A DNA stretch of 64,000 bases, taken from positions 682,001 through 746,000 of the forward strand of contig SCHM01000005.1 of assembly GCA_004123355.1 (NCBI GenBank), given 5' to 3'. Under the pieces are notes generated by a model. The model had not been told where the DNA came from and did no database searches. It saw only the letters and a list, made by a program, of their open reading frames with translations. The position numbers and the translations under genes were made by a program. Below, piece after piece: positions 24,648 through 36,400 of the stretch. The stretch comes from Amphirosellinia nigrospora. Taxonomy: Eukaryota; Ascomycota; Sordariomycetes; Xylariales; Xylariaceae. Numbering within the stretch: position 1 is the first letter of the stretch; every line of letters starts with the position of its first letter.

Positions 24648-26591
24648 ATGGAATCCGAAGACGAGACGGCATCTCAATTCCACGATGAGATGCTTGTCGC
24701 TGCTCGGCCGGGACTCACCCGCGCCCAGGCCTTCAACCTCTACATCAGCCATGCTTTCTCGACGTGGAATGCTCGTGGCTATGAGTTCGCTGTTGTAAGT
24801 ATATCGGCATGGGCATTGGCGGCGCCGTTGTTGAAAAGAACAATACTGATGCCAACTCACGTAGATCCTCTTCACGGCTGCTGCATATCCGGATACACTG
24901 GTAGCTGCCGCTCTACGGTAAGGTACCCGTTTGTCCGGTCTTTTTATCGCTGCATTACGCAGTGTCACTCAGTTTCGTGCCTCGGGTGATAAGCGCTGTT
25001 TTATATCTTAGATAGTTTTCAGAAATTGATCTCTAACGACTTCATCCCAGGATGATCATTATATACATCGCTATGATCATATTCTCTAGCTCCGTAGGCC
25101 ATTGGGTCGAGCGGTCACCCAACCGGTTGCGAACACTCATATCAACTATTTGCTGCAACCGAGCATCTGTGATCCTGGGTTCATTCGTCTGGCTATTGAT
25201 TCTAAGCCAAGAGAACCTACTTATCACCGAGCCGCCCGCCACTACGCCATCTCGATTCACGCTACCCCGAAACGACGTCTTGAAAGGCATCATCTTTGCC
25301 GTGGCTGTCTCTTTCGGTATCATCGAGAGACTCAGTGCTTCCGGCAATCTCATATCCATGGAGCGAGATTGGGTCGTTACGGTAGCCGGCCGGTAGGGCA
25401 TCCTTATGATCTAACCAACTTGAATGCTGTCATGCGACGCATCGATCTTGTCTGCAAGCTTCTCTCACCCATCTTGATCTCGATCGTCATCTCGGCGACC
25501 GGGTCCGTACGTATCGGCGTCCTATACACGGGGTTCACGAGCCTCATAAGCATTCCGATCGAGCTGGTCTCCGCCAAGCGTGTATGGAACGGCAGTGTGG
25601 TCTTGCAAGCCCCGAAGCCAGTCCCGGTTCCGGCGGTGACACAGAATACTCCCGCTGGAGAGGAGGGGGGCGAGGTCAGTATTGAGTCTTGGCCGAGTAG
25701 AATACGCGGGTACTTCAAAGGTCTGGAGTTGTACTTTACTAGCCCTGCCTGGATCCCATCGTTTGCTCTGGCGATGCTTCACTTCAACATGTTGACCTGG
25801 CGGGCAACCTTCATCACTTACTTGATCAATATCGGCTATTCGCTCAATGTGATCACCATCGCCCGTGCCATCGGGTCCCTTTTCGAAATCAGCAGTACTG
25901 TCATCACGCCCCGCGGTATCGTGTATCTCGGCAAGACGAATCGACAGAGTTCTGTGTCGGGTGATGACTCCGAAGCCAGCTTGCTAGGCGACGAGTCTCG
26001 TCACAACGACTCTATCAGCGACACGCAGACTATAGTTGGTCTTCAACGTTTGGGACTATGGGGGATGAGTGGCCAGCTCCTCAACACCGTTAGTCACACA
26101 ACTGTCTCTCTGCGCATCATCTCGTCTACTAACTCTTGGATAGATACCTGTGGTCCTAGCGCTCTGGTAATATCCGCAAAGCGTGACCAAGCCACCGGAG
26201 AGGACATGCGCGTCACGATACCGCGCATGCTGGGTGATGGGGCGTCCCTCAGCGTAGGATGGAGCGTCGTCTTGTTTTCGTTCCTCGCGTTCTCGCGCCT
26301 CGGTGTCTGGATCTACGACCTCACCACGCAGCAGCTGACGCAGACACTGGTCCACAAGACTCAGCGCTCGAGCTTCGCCGGCGTCGAGAATTCGGTAGTC
26401 AACGTGTTCGAGGTCCTAGGCGCAGGCGCTGCCATTGCCTTCCCCAGGTTGAGCAATATCGTTGGCTCGCCCTTGCAAGCCTCGTCGCTGTGATGATTAG
26501 TTGGTGCATGTATGCTTGGTGGGTGACGCTGCAACGCGGCCACCTTGTTCATTGGGAGAAACTTGGGTCAAGGATTGGTGGAAGACGTTGA
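24648..26591 (+). CDS. Ferroportin-1 family (SLC40-like) transporter (three frame breaks)
   Basis: Ferroportins are multi-pass transporters that move Fe(II) or related metals out of the cytosol. Exons: 24648-24794, 24865-24917, 25051-26088 and 26144-26591; introns are 70, 133 and 55 bp. Family marks are LYISHAFSTWNARGYEFAV in the first helix, SISMERDWV-like SGNLISMERDWVVTVA, NLNAVMRRIDLVCKLLSP, LTWRATFITYLINIGYS and a last helix LASLVAVMISWCMYAWWV. About ten or more hydrophobic segments fit the 12-helix fold. The Asp of the animal STWGDR motif is Ala here. Breaks near 25390, 26167 and 26443 are each repaired by one extra G or C, giving about 560 residues with a Ser/Asp-rich loop (about 25930-26030). 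It follows the multicopper oxidase on the same strand. Metal and direction of transport are inferred from family only. Confidence 0.88.
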
Positions 26592-27624
26592 GAGGGGTGC
26601 GCTTGGCGCTATTCCTATATTATCATCCTGTTCAACCTAATACTTATACATGTAGCAGTCGTCAGATATTGTTAACAAGAATCCTCCCGGAAATACCATA
26701 AACGTGATTCATATTCAGCTTAAACCCTAACATCTCGTTAGAGCCCTAGTTAACTGTCAGTGGAGGAACTCGTTACCGAGGCGCAATGGATACGCCTCTT
26801 AATTCAACTCGGCGGCAAGTCGCTCTGAGAACCTTAAAACAAAGCGTAGGCCATAAAATAAGGATTATTCATTAGCTTTCTAATTTCCTAATTGACTAAA
26901 GGGCTTTGGTTAGACAATATTACAACGCAGATATTGTGAATTGTCAGCAACTAATCCAATAAGGGGTTTTAGGTCATAAGTTAAGCAAAGGCTGCACCCG
27001 GCCCTCTAGAACATACTACATCCATTCACACAACTTCCTTTACAGTGATAGTAACTGACAACTCCTATCCTAGGCCTAAAAAACTGTTGTCATCATAATC
27101 GTCGTCTTTGTCCATGTTGATAACTTCGTCTGGCTATCGGTGATCAATAACGTGGACAGCATAAGGATCTCTGAACGGTCTCCTATTCGCTCCACAAAGC
27201 GTTGATGAGAGACTTTCGGTGTTTTTACGCAGAGTCCATATCTCAAAGCCAAATATTGAATCGATGAAACAGACAGTTTACACGCTCCCTTAAAGTTCCA
27301 GATTGAGGCGTGGTGGCTTACCCGATAAGCTTGCTTTATTCCTCGCTCGCTTAAGATAGTGCTCTGTGATGTTTCAGCCATTCATCCCTTGCTGATCCTA
27401 ATGTGGTGCCAAGTCCAAATGTAATTGGCGAGCTGGACTTAAGGGAAACTACAAAGAGTCTACTAGTTCATATTCGATTACTTGCTGCTAACAAACGTGT
27501 ACATGCATCTTTTATTCGCCCACGGCACCTTACACAGTCTATCCCTCAAAGCACTGCCCCTTTCCACGCGCGTGGCCAGCCTGTTTCTGGCGACGTTCTC
27601 CTCCCTGTCTAAAAGAAGGGGATA
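26592..27624. other. Convergent intergenic gap
   Basis: One kilobase between the ferroportin-like gene and the convergent alpha/beta hydrolase gene. A minus-strand frame at 27076-27381 begins MAETSQSTIL and has a possible GTAAGC donor after 20 codons, but no domain and no clear partner exon. I leave it uncalled. The part at about 26690-27010 is AT-rich. Confidence 0.45.
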
Positions 27625-28846
27625 TCAGAGGTAGACGGTCTGACCACCAGATATGTAAATGTTCTCCTGCGTCACGTTCACGGCTTTCCCGAGAACCTGT
27701 AAGACCTTTGAACCCTATCGATGAGAAGGAAGTTAATATCTATGCTTCGCCGTCGGTTATGCATGACTGTCGAATAGAGAGTAGAGATACGATGGTGTAC
27801 GTGATGGCTGTCTTACCTTTATGAACTCGAAGCCTTGGGGCGGAATAATCTTGCGGATGCGAGAAATGACGATGTTGTAGCCTTCATCCCTTCCTGTCGT
27901 GAATTTAGAGATCTCGATGTGATTGGCGCGAAACGGGGTGGCTTCGCCACAGCCTGGGAGCTGAGCCGATTCCGGTTCGACTATCTTTACAGGAAGAGGT
28001 GTCAGCTGGTGTTCGAGTTCGATAGGTAGATGGATGGCGGACCTGCGCCGAGTGCACGCCGTAGCCCAACGAGGTTGGCAGCGTCTCGTAGCAGAACAAG
28101 GTTTCGATACTGTCTTGGGCATCTCCGGACGTTCTATGTTTGTTAAGCACTTCGGTGAAAGCCCTTGTGAGCTCATCAAGACGTCTAGAGTCAACACCTA
28201 GAAGCTTCAAGGTTTGTGTTTGGGTGCCAACACCAAATAGCGTCAGGATCTTTTGCACGCTCTCAACTAGACGCGCGGATGGCGAGCCTCGGAAGGGGGT
28301 TCCGAGGAAAATCATGCCACGAAGGTTCTTGGCGATAGATTTGACTGGGGACGCATCGTCGCTCTGCTTGCCATGGACAAGAACTTGTGCAGCAACCAGC
28401 CCGCCTAGACTGTGGGCGATGAAGATGATAGGACGATCACCCTATGTAAATGTCGGCGTATTAGAGCAAATGTTTACGAATTGGACCATGCGTGGGCTTA
28501 CTGTTCTCGTCGCTGACCGCACAGCTTCCAGCTTAGCGCAGAGATCGTTCGCATTACTCTGAATCTCGGTATTGGTATCGCTGGACTGATCGAGATACGT
28601 GATTCCAGTGTCATAGCCAAAAAGAAAGACGCGAGACTCGGGAATATCCTGGGGAAGGAGGTCCCTCGGCCAGAGAATCCCGTCTTTGGTCCAGGTTCCA
28701 ATAGCGTCCCCTCTCAACCCATGCAAAAACACAATACTAAAACATCATGTTAATTACAACCTTGGGGATCTGAAGTCAATACTCAACACATACTCGACCT
28801 TTGCTTCTTTGGGGTCATAAACGTTAGACAAGCCATAGTTAGCCAT
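27625..28846 (-). CDS. Alpha/beta hydrolase of the fungal NLR N-terminal (SERAC1/PGAP1-like) type, stand-alone
   Basis: Serine-hydrolase fold often found as the N-terminal effector domain of fungal NLR proteins. Exons: 28846-28794, 28736-28502, 28441 to about 27817 and 27714-27625. It starts MANYGLSNVYDPKEAKV and continues, across the first intron, DIVFLHGLRGDAIGTW. The nucleophile elbow is IAHSLGG, after FLFGYDTGITY; later FLGTPFRGSPSA and CYETLPTSLGYGV. The C-terminal EPESAQLPGCGEATPFRANH and EISKF block carries the expected catalytic region. Near 28030 the frame changes: either a one-base error or a 43-bp intron (GTCCGC...CCAG). The last small exon (GSKVLQVLGKAV...) ends at TGA 27627-27625. 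No NACHT or NB-ARC domain follows, so it is either a stand-alone enzyme or a truncated NLR. It is head to head with the isochorismatase-like gene, 413 bp apart. Confidence 0.82.
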
Positions 28847-29259
28847 GGCGTGGTTATTTGAAAGACAGTCTGAAGTCAGGTTGGTCGTAATCTGAATTGT
28901 AACGTTGGGAAACGCCGATCTTATATTATCCACGTGAAGTACTAGATCGAGTTTATATATCCCTCTAGTAGGCAGTAGAACAAGTGCATGCGATTGGCTC
29001 ACATGTAAGGCAGGGTCGACCAGTCATAGGTGGCTGGGCGTATTACTCCATCCCTTATCTCCAAGCTGTCGCACTCAAACAGCGACCAAGTTGCGCTGCT
29101 CCCTCCTTAATATTCGCCATCCTCGTGATTGCTGTAAGTAGTCAGCTACTTGTGAGGCTACTTCGTTCGTTTGTTTGCCTCCCCATAACTCCCTTTGATA
29201 TTTGGATCTTTAGTAATAGCACGGGGTTTGCTTATAGCTACCTAGGTATCTTTCAGATC
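28847..29259. other. Bidirectional promoter
   Basis: This 413-bp space separates the divergent alpha/beta hydrolase and isochorismatase-like genes, so the two probably share regulatory DNA. Around 29196-29240 a plus-strand reading gives WIFSNSTGF, strikingly like WLFTNSAGF in the downstream gene (see findings). Confidence 0.5.
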
Positions 29260-30300
29260 ATGGAGCTCGAGCAGCGTACTTCCGCGCCCTCCGTCAATGA
29301 GGCTGCCTCAATAGCCAGCTCTGCCGTCGGCGCTCAGGGGTCCTCGAAAGGCGCTTTGACATCCGGTTCCCATTCTCCTATTGTTGTGGCAATGGCTCCT
29401 ATTTCTGGCTATTCACCAATAGCGCTGGCTTTGACATGACGCACCCAGCCACACCCTCGTCGTCACCTGTGTATCCACGTGTGACGTTGAAGACCACGAA
29501 CAGCGATATCACAATCGCTCCAACCAAAACGGCCATTGTCATTATTGACATGCAGAACTTCTTTCTGTCGACTGCCCTTGGCCGCAGCCACAGCGAGGGC
29601 CTCGAAGCTGAGGATAAGCTATTGAAGATAGGCATCCCCGCGGCTCGTAAAGCCGGGATCCAAGTCATCTGGTTAAACTGGGGCATTACTGATGCCGATC
29701 TCGAGACGTGCCGCCCAATCTGTTCCGCATCTTCGGCTGGGAGATCGCCGAGAGCGGCAACTTTGAGGTCGAAGACGACGGCCCGGACGCTTCGCCAGGC
29801 CAAATACTATTGCGACCGGAAAGAAAGCGTAATCCCGGTGTTGGATCGCAGCTCGGCAAGGTCAAGCTAGAGAATGGTACCGAAGTTGAAGCGGGCCGGG
29901 TGTTGATGGCGGACCAGTGGAATACTGCTCTGCATGGAGGGCTGGAGGACGCGTACCAGGCGGGCCAGAAAGCAGCTGTCCCAGATGTCGCCTTCAAAAG
30001 GTGCGGCCATCAGGTCTCTGGGGTCCATCGTCTGATATGGAAGCATTCCTTCAAAAGCAAGGGATTACGACGTTGCTTTTTACTGGTGTCAACACAGATC
30101 AGTGCGTCCTATCCACCATGCAGGATGCATCAGATAAAGGGTACGACACTATCCTCCTGGAGGATGGATGTGGTACTACGAGCCCTGAATACGCCAAACA
30201 AATGGTGCACTACAACTGCCAGAAGACATGGGGATTTGTTTCAACCTGTGAGGCGCTGGCACAAGGCGTTAACAACATCGTTAGAGAGGAGGATGCGTAG
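29260..30300 (+). CDS. Isochorismatase-like cysteine hydrolase (three frame breaks)
   Basis: Isochorismatase-fold hydrolases use a Cys-Asp-Lys triad on amides or enol ethers (nicotinamide, ureidoacrylate, isochorismate and others). I start at ATG 29260 (MELEQRTSAPSVNEA) because one missing G near 29388 joins it to the family motif GNGSYFWLFTNSAGFDMTHP. The catalytic Asp is in IVIIDMQNFFLS and the Cys in FTGVNTDQCVLST; LNWG and SGLWGPSS are further family marks. Breaks lie near 29388 (one G missing), 29712 (ACGTGCC for ACGATGCC, one A missing) and 29999 (AAAA for AAAAA). The repaired length is about 347 residues, somewhat long because of a Ser/Ala-rich N-terminal extension. No introns and no signal peptide are seen, so it is probably cytosolic. 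The substrate cannot be told from the sequence. Confidence 0.87.
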
Positions 30301-32109
30301 GAAGCCACTGGGTGTAGCCATGAGGAACTATAATGCTCACCAGGTTCGATAGATATATATCTATATTAGTTGCATAAGTTAATTTAACGATTTCCACCTC
30401 TTCTTACGACGAGTTACTATTGCGAGACTGTGCCTATGTGCCTGTGGTTTGCAATTTCCTTGCCTGTTCCCAACACATAAACCAACTGCTTCCAGTTTCT
30501 TTATTCTCTATTCCGTCCTTGTAATATTCTATGTATAAATAATTGTCCAGCAAATTCCCCCAAAATATGGCCTGTTAACTGCTACTTATGATCAATCCCA
30601 AGAGAGTCTACGAATTAATGTATCGAGAGAAAATACCCCACTTTGTTGCCACGGCGATTCGTATAATAGTAGTTTAGATGATTATCTACGTTCAGTTTAT
30701 ACAAAATGGAATAAGCGAGATCAGATAGTAACCTCTCAAAGGAGATTGATGCGTTCTATCTACCATGACTAGGCTTTGTGTGTGTTCTCTAATAGACCTC
30801 ACACACAATCTGCTCAATGCGAGATAAATAACTACAACGGGTTAAGTCATGATTTTATCTAATTCCTATAAGGTGAGGGTTAGGCAAAGCAACCTATCGT
30901 GTGAACTGCAAATGGCATGCCAAACTCCCAATTTTCAATATCCAAAACGTCCTGCTCTGAAGGCTTCCATGCCAACTCTTCGTCTTGTGAACGATCTTTG
31001 AGGCCCACGTTGGTGGTACCTCTTGAGGATCAGCAATGTTACTGGCCGGTATGAAAGAATCATTCGTGCTCTACTGGGTGTAGCCGCAGCAACGTGCTTG
31101 AGATGCTAATCAGTTATCACCAGGTTAAACAGTGAACGAGAAAACCTTCTGACGGAACCTCACATCTATATTATGTGGCACCGTGACTAATTTAACAAAC
31201 TAAGATCTGGTGCTGGGCACAAAGGCGTGTTGGCACGTGTATGTTAAACTTGTGGTAGTGTGGCTAGATCGTCAATAGCTCATACAACACTTTGATAGCA
31301 TACCTCGTCTTTCGAGAACAGTTCCTCAACGTTCATGCCCCCGAGGCCCGTATTATCTCTGGGGCAACCGCTTCTCTTTCCTTGTTACTTAAATCCCTTT
31401 CTGGTTCTCAATTCTCAGTTCCTCCATCTTCTTTATCACATCTTCTCTACCACAACTTCTCTTCACAGCTCTATCCTCTCTCACGATAAATCACTCTCCC
31501 GCCAACATTGACGCACTTCTGCCTAAGGTAAACGCCATCTCTTTCGAGATTCTCTCTCTCCTTCCTCTATCTTCTCTATTACCTTAGATACTCCTCACAG
31601 AAGAGCTCTACCCGTGATCTCACGTCCACCGCATCACATCATACCTCAGATGATTAACTGTGTGTGCAGGCAACACGAAAAACCTTTCTGAAACGCAAAC
31701 GCGAGCTTCACGCGCTTCACGCACTTCCCTATCTTTCTTTCAGTGAGTCACCTTCCATTATGCCCTCGCACTATCCCTCTCATCACTACGTTACGGGATT
31801 CACGTGGCTACCACAGAGCTACCTGTGGCAAGTACCGCGTTTCTCGCCAAATCCTACCTACCTACCTAACTCTGGGGACGGAATTCACGTATTGTGAATT
31901 TGCTTATCCTTCATTACCTACTCAAATCTTACCACGATTCTATCACCTTCACACACAACGTTGCAGTCTCCTCTCTCTACTTTTGAGTTCTCCGTGACCT
32001 GTCCCCGCAACACTCCCACATCACTCATCATCGCCACCCCACGTTCACCAGAAAGCCATCCCACCAAACTCACACACCTTCCCACAGATAAAAGATAGCC
32101 CGAGCAACA
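30301..32109. other. Intergenic region with long pyrimidine-rich leader
   Basis: No gene is recognised. From about 31350 to 32100 the plus strand is strongly pyrimidine-rich (repeated CTCTC, TTCTCT, CTTCCT), with candidate short introns (GTAAAC at 31529; GTGCAGGC near 31665). It resembles the promoter and spliced 5' leader of the gene starting at 32110. From 30350 to 31000 the DNA is AT-rich and featureless. Confidence 0.45.
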
Positions 32110-32674
32110 ATGCTTGTTCATCTCCCTATTTCAGCCGAGGCACCCAAGCCCATCAACCTCAAGGACCACAACATCGATCTGCTAGCTCTAGGCAAGGAGA
32201 AGAAACACTTAAACAATAACCCAGCAATGCCCAACTCTCAAGTTCAGCCGGTTCAGTACTGGCCATCTGCCACAAGAACCATCAGTACTACTATGTCCCC
32301 TCTGCCCCTGCTGCGAGGCGCCCCAGTACTCATACGCCATGGCCATCCGCTCCAGGGCACCCTGGCACCCGAACAGCACTCTCATGGGAATCAAGGAGCC
32401 CCAGCATCAGAACACCGCTCCCACAGGAGTTAAGGAGCCACAGCATCAGTACAACCAGGCCTCCCAGGCTCATCAAAACAAACACACCAACACCAGCATC
32501 TCCCAAGATTACGAATACGACCTCGCAGCCGGCTTCGAGCACATCTGCTCCTTGCACGAGCCGACCAACGCCAGCGTTGTCCCAGATCATGAATATGATC
32601 TCGCAGCTGGCTTCAAGCACATCTGCTCTTTGTACGAGAACGGCGGCTCCACTGTCAAGACGAGCAAGCCATGA
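32110..32674 (+). CDS. Orphan protein with internal repeats, next to the transposon island (frame broken)
   Basis: I do not recognise this protein. It starts MLVHLPISAEAPKPIN at 32110 and ends STVKTSKP at 32674. The first frame is open to about 32430 and the second from about 32300, so at least one indel lies between about 32250 and 32345. Two kinds of internal repeat are visible: GIKEPQHQN/GVKEPQHQY (about 32388 and 32427) and a longer one, DYEYDLAAGFEHICSLHE / DHEYDLAAGFKHICSLYE (about 32512 and 32585). No signal peptide or membrane segment is present. The His/Gln-rich middle and two Cys suggest a small non-enzymatic protein. It is the last gene before the RIP island. An opposite-strand frame (32330-32815) is also open, so strand assignment is not certain. 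Confidence 0.5.
32512..32640 (+). repeat. Tandem coding repeat (two copies of about 54 bp)
   Basis: Two copies about 75 bp apart encode D-Y/H-EYDLAAGF-E/K-HICSL-H/Y-E. The copies differ mostly at third codon positions (GACCTCGCAGCC against GATCTCGCAGCT), which points to selection on the peptide after duplication. Confidence 0.75.
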
Positions 32675-33308
32675 GCATTCGTTTATTCTCACGTTGTTTT
32701 CAAAGACAACATCTATTGTATGTGAGTCTATTCCTATCAGGGTTTTCACAATCTCTTTCACGTCATTGAATGGATAAATGCCCCTGTCCCTTCTTATTTG
32801 TAACCGGAATCCCATCCATATAGCTCTTTTTAGTCAAGAGGCTAATAATCATTGTGCGTAGGTCTAAGTTCAGAGCCGAATAATCGCAACTGCCTGCCAG
32901 GTTGGCTGGAACGACTGCTATAAAAAACTACTCTTGAGATTCTCCATTCACCACAAGAATCTTACTCTAATTTCAAGAGGGAAAGAGCACCAATACAATG
33001 CCTTCCAAAGGCTTAATAAGAAACCTGTCGACACTACGCCCTGCGTAAAGCTCCACAACCCGCTCTTTCCATCTTCAGCATCTCGGCTCCTCAATCAACA
33101 CAAACACAACAAGCAAAATCAAACCAGTCTACGATTCCCGGCTTTCCCGATGCGTTCTACACCAAGGTCAGATAGCGCCTATTTGGATGGCACGGTCTTT
33201 TTTCTGGAGGATCTTGGGGGGTGGAGGTAGACTAAAGCAGCTCTACTTATAAAGCCAATAGCTAAATAATTGCCTTTAGAAGACAGAAAATTGGTCCTGT
33301 ATCAATAA
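32675..33308. other. Intergenic flank before the transposon island
   Basis: Normal base composition, no gene supported. A frame at 32934-33230 has no recognisable domain. The stretch ends at the CTAGG copy flanking the Gypsy element. Confidence 0.45.
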
Positions 33309-33313
33309 CTAGG
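33309..33313. repeat. Target site duplication CTAGG (left)
   Basis: Five bases directly before the TG of the 5' LTR. The identical copy follows the CA of the 3' LTR. Confidence 0.85.
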
Positions 33314-33458
33314 TGCCAGGAACAGGGATCAGAGATCAGTTAGACAAAGAGACTCCTCGTATATAGCTATATAGTCATGTAGAGCCCACGGAAATAACTT
33401 CACTAGTCCTCTATGCAACAACAAATGTTTATACCCTACTTTTGCGTAGATTGTAATA
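33314..33458 (+). repeat. 5' LTR of the Gypsy element
   Basis: 145 bp, TG at the start; the terminal CA has become TA. The first 110 or so bases have normal composition and are not RIP-mutated. Each of the first 19 bases pairs with the 3' LTR either identically or as a G-to-A or C-to-T change. Confidence 0.88.
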
Positions 33459-36400
33459 GTTTATTGCACTTTAAAGAAAAAAGCCTTTTTATCGCCCCTA
33501 TTACTTTATTATATTACTAGTTAGTTAACGAAAATATAGGTTTTTTATACAAATATTAACCGCTAAAATATCTAACTTATAAAATTTTAAAGATAAATAT
33601 TACGGAAATATATGTTATTTTTAATTATTAGCTATACGTTATCGGATTAATATATGCTACTGCTATAAAACTATTAAAATAAAAAAACATTACTATAACT
33701 ATATTAATATTTTAGCTTTTGTTTAAAAACTTTAAATTATATTATATACTTTTTTAATTTATTTTTAAAACATTATATTTATAAACGTTGTTAATATTAA
33801 ACTTTTCTTAAATAATAAATATTTTAAATTGCTTTAGTTGCTTTTTAAAAAAAACATAAATAATAATTTTATTTTATTTTAGCAGCTATATATTTAAATA
33901 GCGTAGCTAATATTTAATTATACGCGTTTTTTTTCGTTATAAAAGCTAGTATTACCGCGCGAAATTAAAAACTAATATAAATACGTAATAACGTAGCAAT
34001 AAAAACAAACTAAATTACTATTTTAATATAAAACTTCGCTAAAATATTAAACAAAATTTAAATATTTAAAAAACGTAACTATTTGATATTAAAATAGCTA
34101 AAAATTAACGATTTAATTAAATTCGATAGCAAAAAAAAAAACTAAAACTAACGCTAAACTTAGTTTTGCGTTTAAAAAATAGCATACGAGCTAAAACTAC
34201 GTATAAAAAAAAAAAGTATTCTATAAACTATAATTAAATTTTATATATTATATCGAAATTTAAAAACTTGTATAACTAATAATCGAATTATATTTTATAT
34301 AAGTTTATAAAAAACTTAAATAATACTAATTAAGTATAAGTATATAATTAAAAACTTATTTGAAAGCTTAAAAAAAACCTATAATATAATTAATAAAATT
34401 GCTTATACTAATAAAAAATAAACAAACTATTTTAGAAAAACTAATTTTTTAGTATTTTTTTGCCGATTTTGTATAGCTAGCAAAAAATTTTTATATAAAT
34501 AATTTTATAAAAGTTTTAAAACTAAAAAAAAAAATAAATTAAAAACTATAAATAGTATTTATAAGCGTATATTTAAAACTAGCTATAAATAATTTTAATA
34601 AATAAATAGTTTTTTTTTTAATTATTAACGGAGAATATTTTAAACCTTGAATATTATAAAGATCGTTTTAAAAAAAGTCATATTAGCCCTAGCTAAGCAG
34701 TAAAATTACTACTTAATATTTTAAGCATATCCCGGCAGTTTTTTAATATACTGCTTTTTCGACTATTTAATTTGCAAACTATAAACTAACTTTTTACGGA
34801 AAATAAATATATAACAATAGTAATATAATAATTATTAACTATAAAAAAATAATAATAGATTATAAAAAAGTTATGCTTATACTATAGATAGCTAGAATAT
34901 AGGAAAAATAAATATGTAAAAAAAAAAATATATATAATTAAAAATATTAAAAACTAATATACTAAAACCTAAAACAAGGTTATTAGTTTTTAAAACCGGT
35001 TTTAATACTATTAATTATAACTTAGCCTTTTTTATAAACTAGCTTTTTTTTATAAATAACTTTTACTAAGTAAAGAATACGCCTACGTAAAAATATTAAC
35101 TTTTTATATATAAACTATAATAAATAATTTAAAAAAAAAACAATACGTTTTAAAAATTAAACAACTTTATTAATATAAAAAATAGTAATAATTATTTAAA
35201 AACGTAAGCTTTAGCTTAGATTTTAGCTAAAGTTATATATATAAGGTTATTTATTTAAGTTCGGCGAATAATTAAACATTTGTTTTTTTTAAAACAATAA
35301 TATCTTAAAATAATAAAATAGTAAAAATAACCGCGCTACTAAATTTAAAGTATATAATAACTATTTTTCTAAACGAACAAAAATATATAAATAAATTATA
35401 ATATTTTAATATTAAATATATTAAAAAATTACGCTTTATAAATAAAAAGCGCGTTAGTAATATTATATAATTTGTAGAAATTACGCTTATTATTAGAAAT
35501 ATAAAAACGTATTATTATATTATTAATTATACTAAAAAAAAATATTTATAATAATCGGATACTTTTAGTTTCGAAAATATAACCTTTATATAAACTAGGC
35601 TAATAATATTTTTATATTTACGTTGGAAATATATATACGCGAATATATGCGATTTATACTTTCGGCTTAAAAAATAGCAAATAAAAACGCGTTATTTCCC
35701 TAGTACGTAAAAATAATATAATATTAATCTAGGATATATTTAACGAAAAAAAAAATATATATATATTATTAGCTATAAGTTTTGTTATATTTTATAAACA
35801 ATAAAATATAACTATATTTTGCTTTATTATATAAAACTTTTAATATTTCGACCTTCCGGCGCTTAAAATATTAAATATATTTAATTTAAATATATATGCT
35901 ATTTTAAACGTAAAAAATAATAAAAAAAATATAAACAAAAGTTAAACCTAAAATATTATAGCTTTATCGATAATATATACAATAAATATTTTTTTAATAA
36001 AATAGCGCAAAAAACATTAATAAATATATAAAAATAAACTATTAGCTACTTTAAAAAACATTAAAGTAAAACTACTTTATAAATACTATAATTTAATTAA
36101 AACGTTTTTGCTATTTAAAGCTATAGAACTATTTCCGTATTATATTTATAACTATAAAATTAACATATTAAAAAAAAAAAACTTATTTAGTTATAAAAAT
36201 AAACCGCTATTTTAGCAAAAACTCGAAGTTATTAAAAAGTTCTTAAACGAAAATTTAAAAAAAAAATTTATTAAACTTTTTAAATCGCTAGTATTAGCGC
36301 TTTTTTATTTGCTAAAAAACCTAGCAAAAGTATATAAGTTTACGTAAACTATAAAAACTTAAACAATATTATAGTTAAAAACCGTTACTTATTACTATTA

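Noticed and set aside
27076-27381. 101-codon minus-strand frame
   Set aside because: No domain and no consistent exon structure.
32330-32815. 161-codon minus-strand frame opposite the orphan repeat gene
   Set aside because: It covers the same repeats in reverse; the plus strand has a pyrimidine-rich leader and repeat differences at plus-strand third positions. Not fully excluded.
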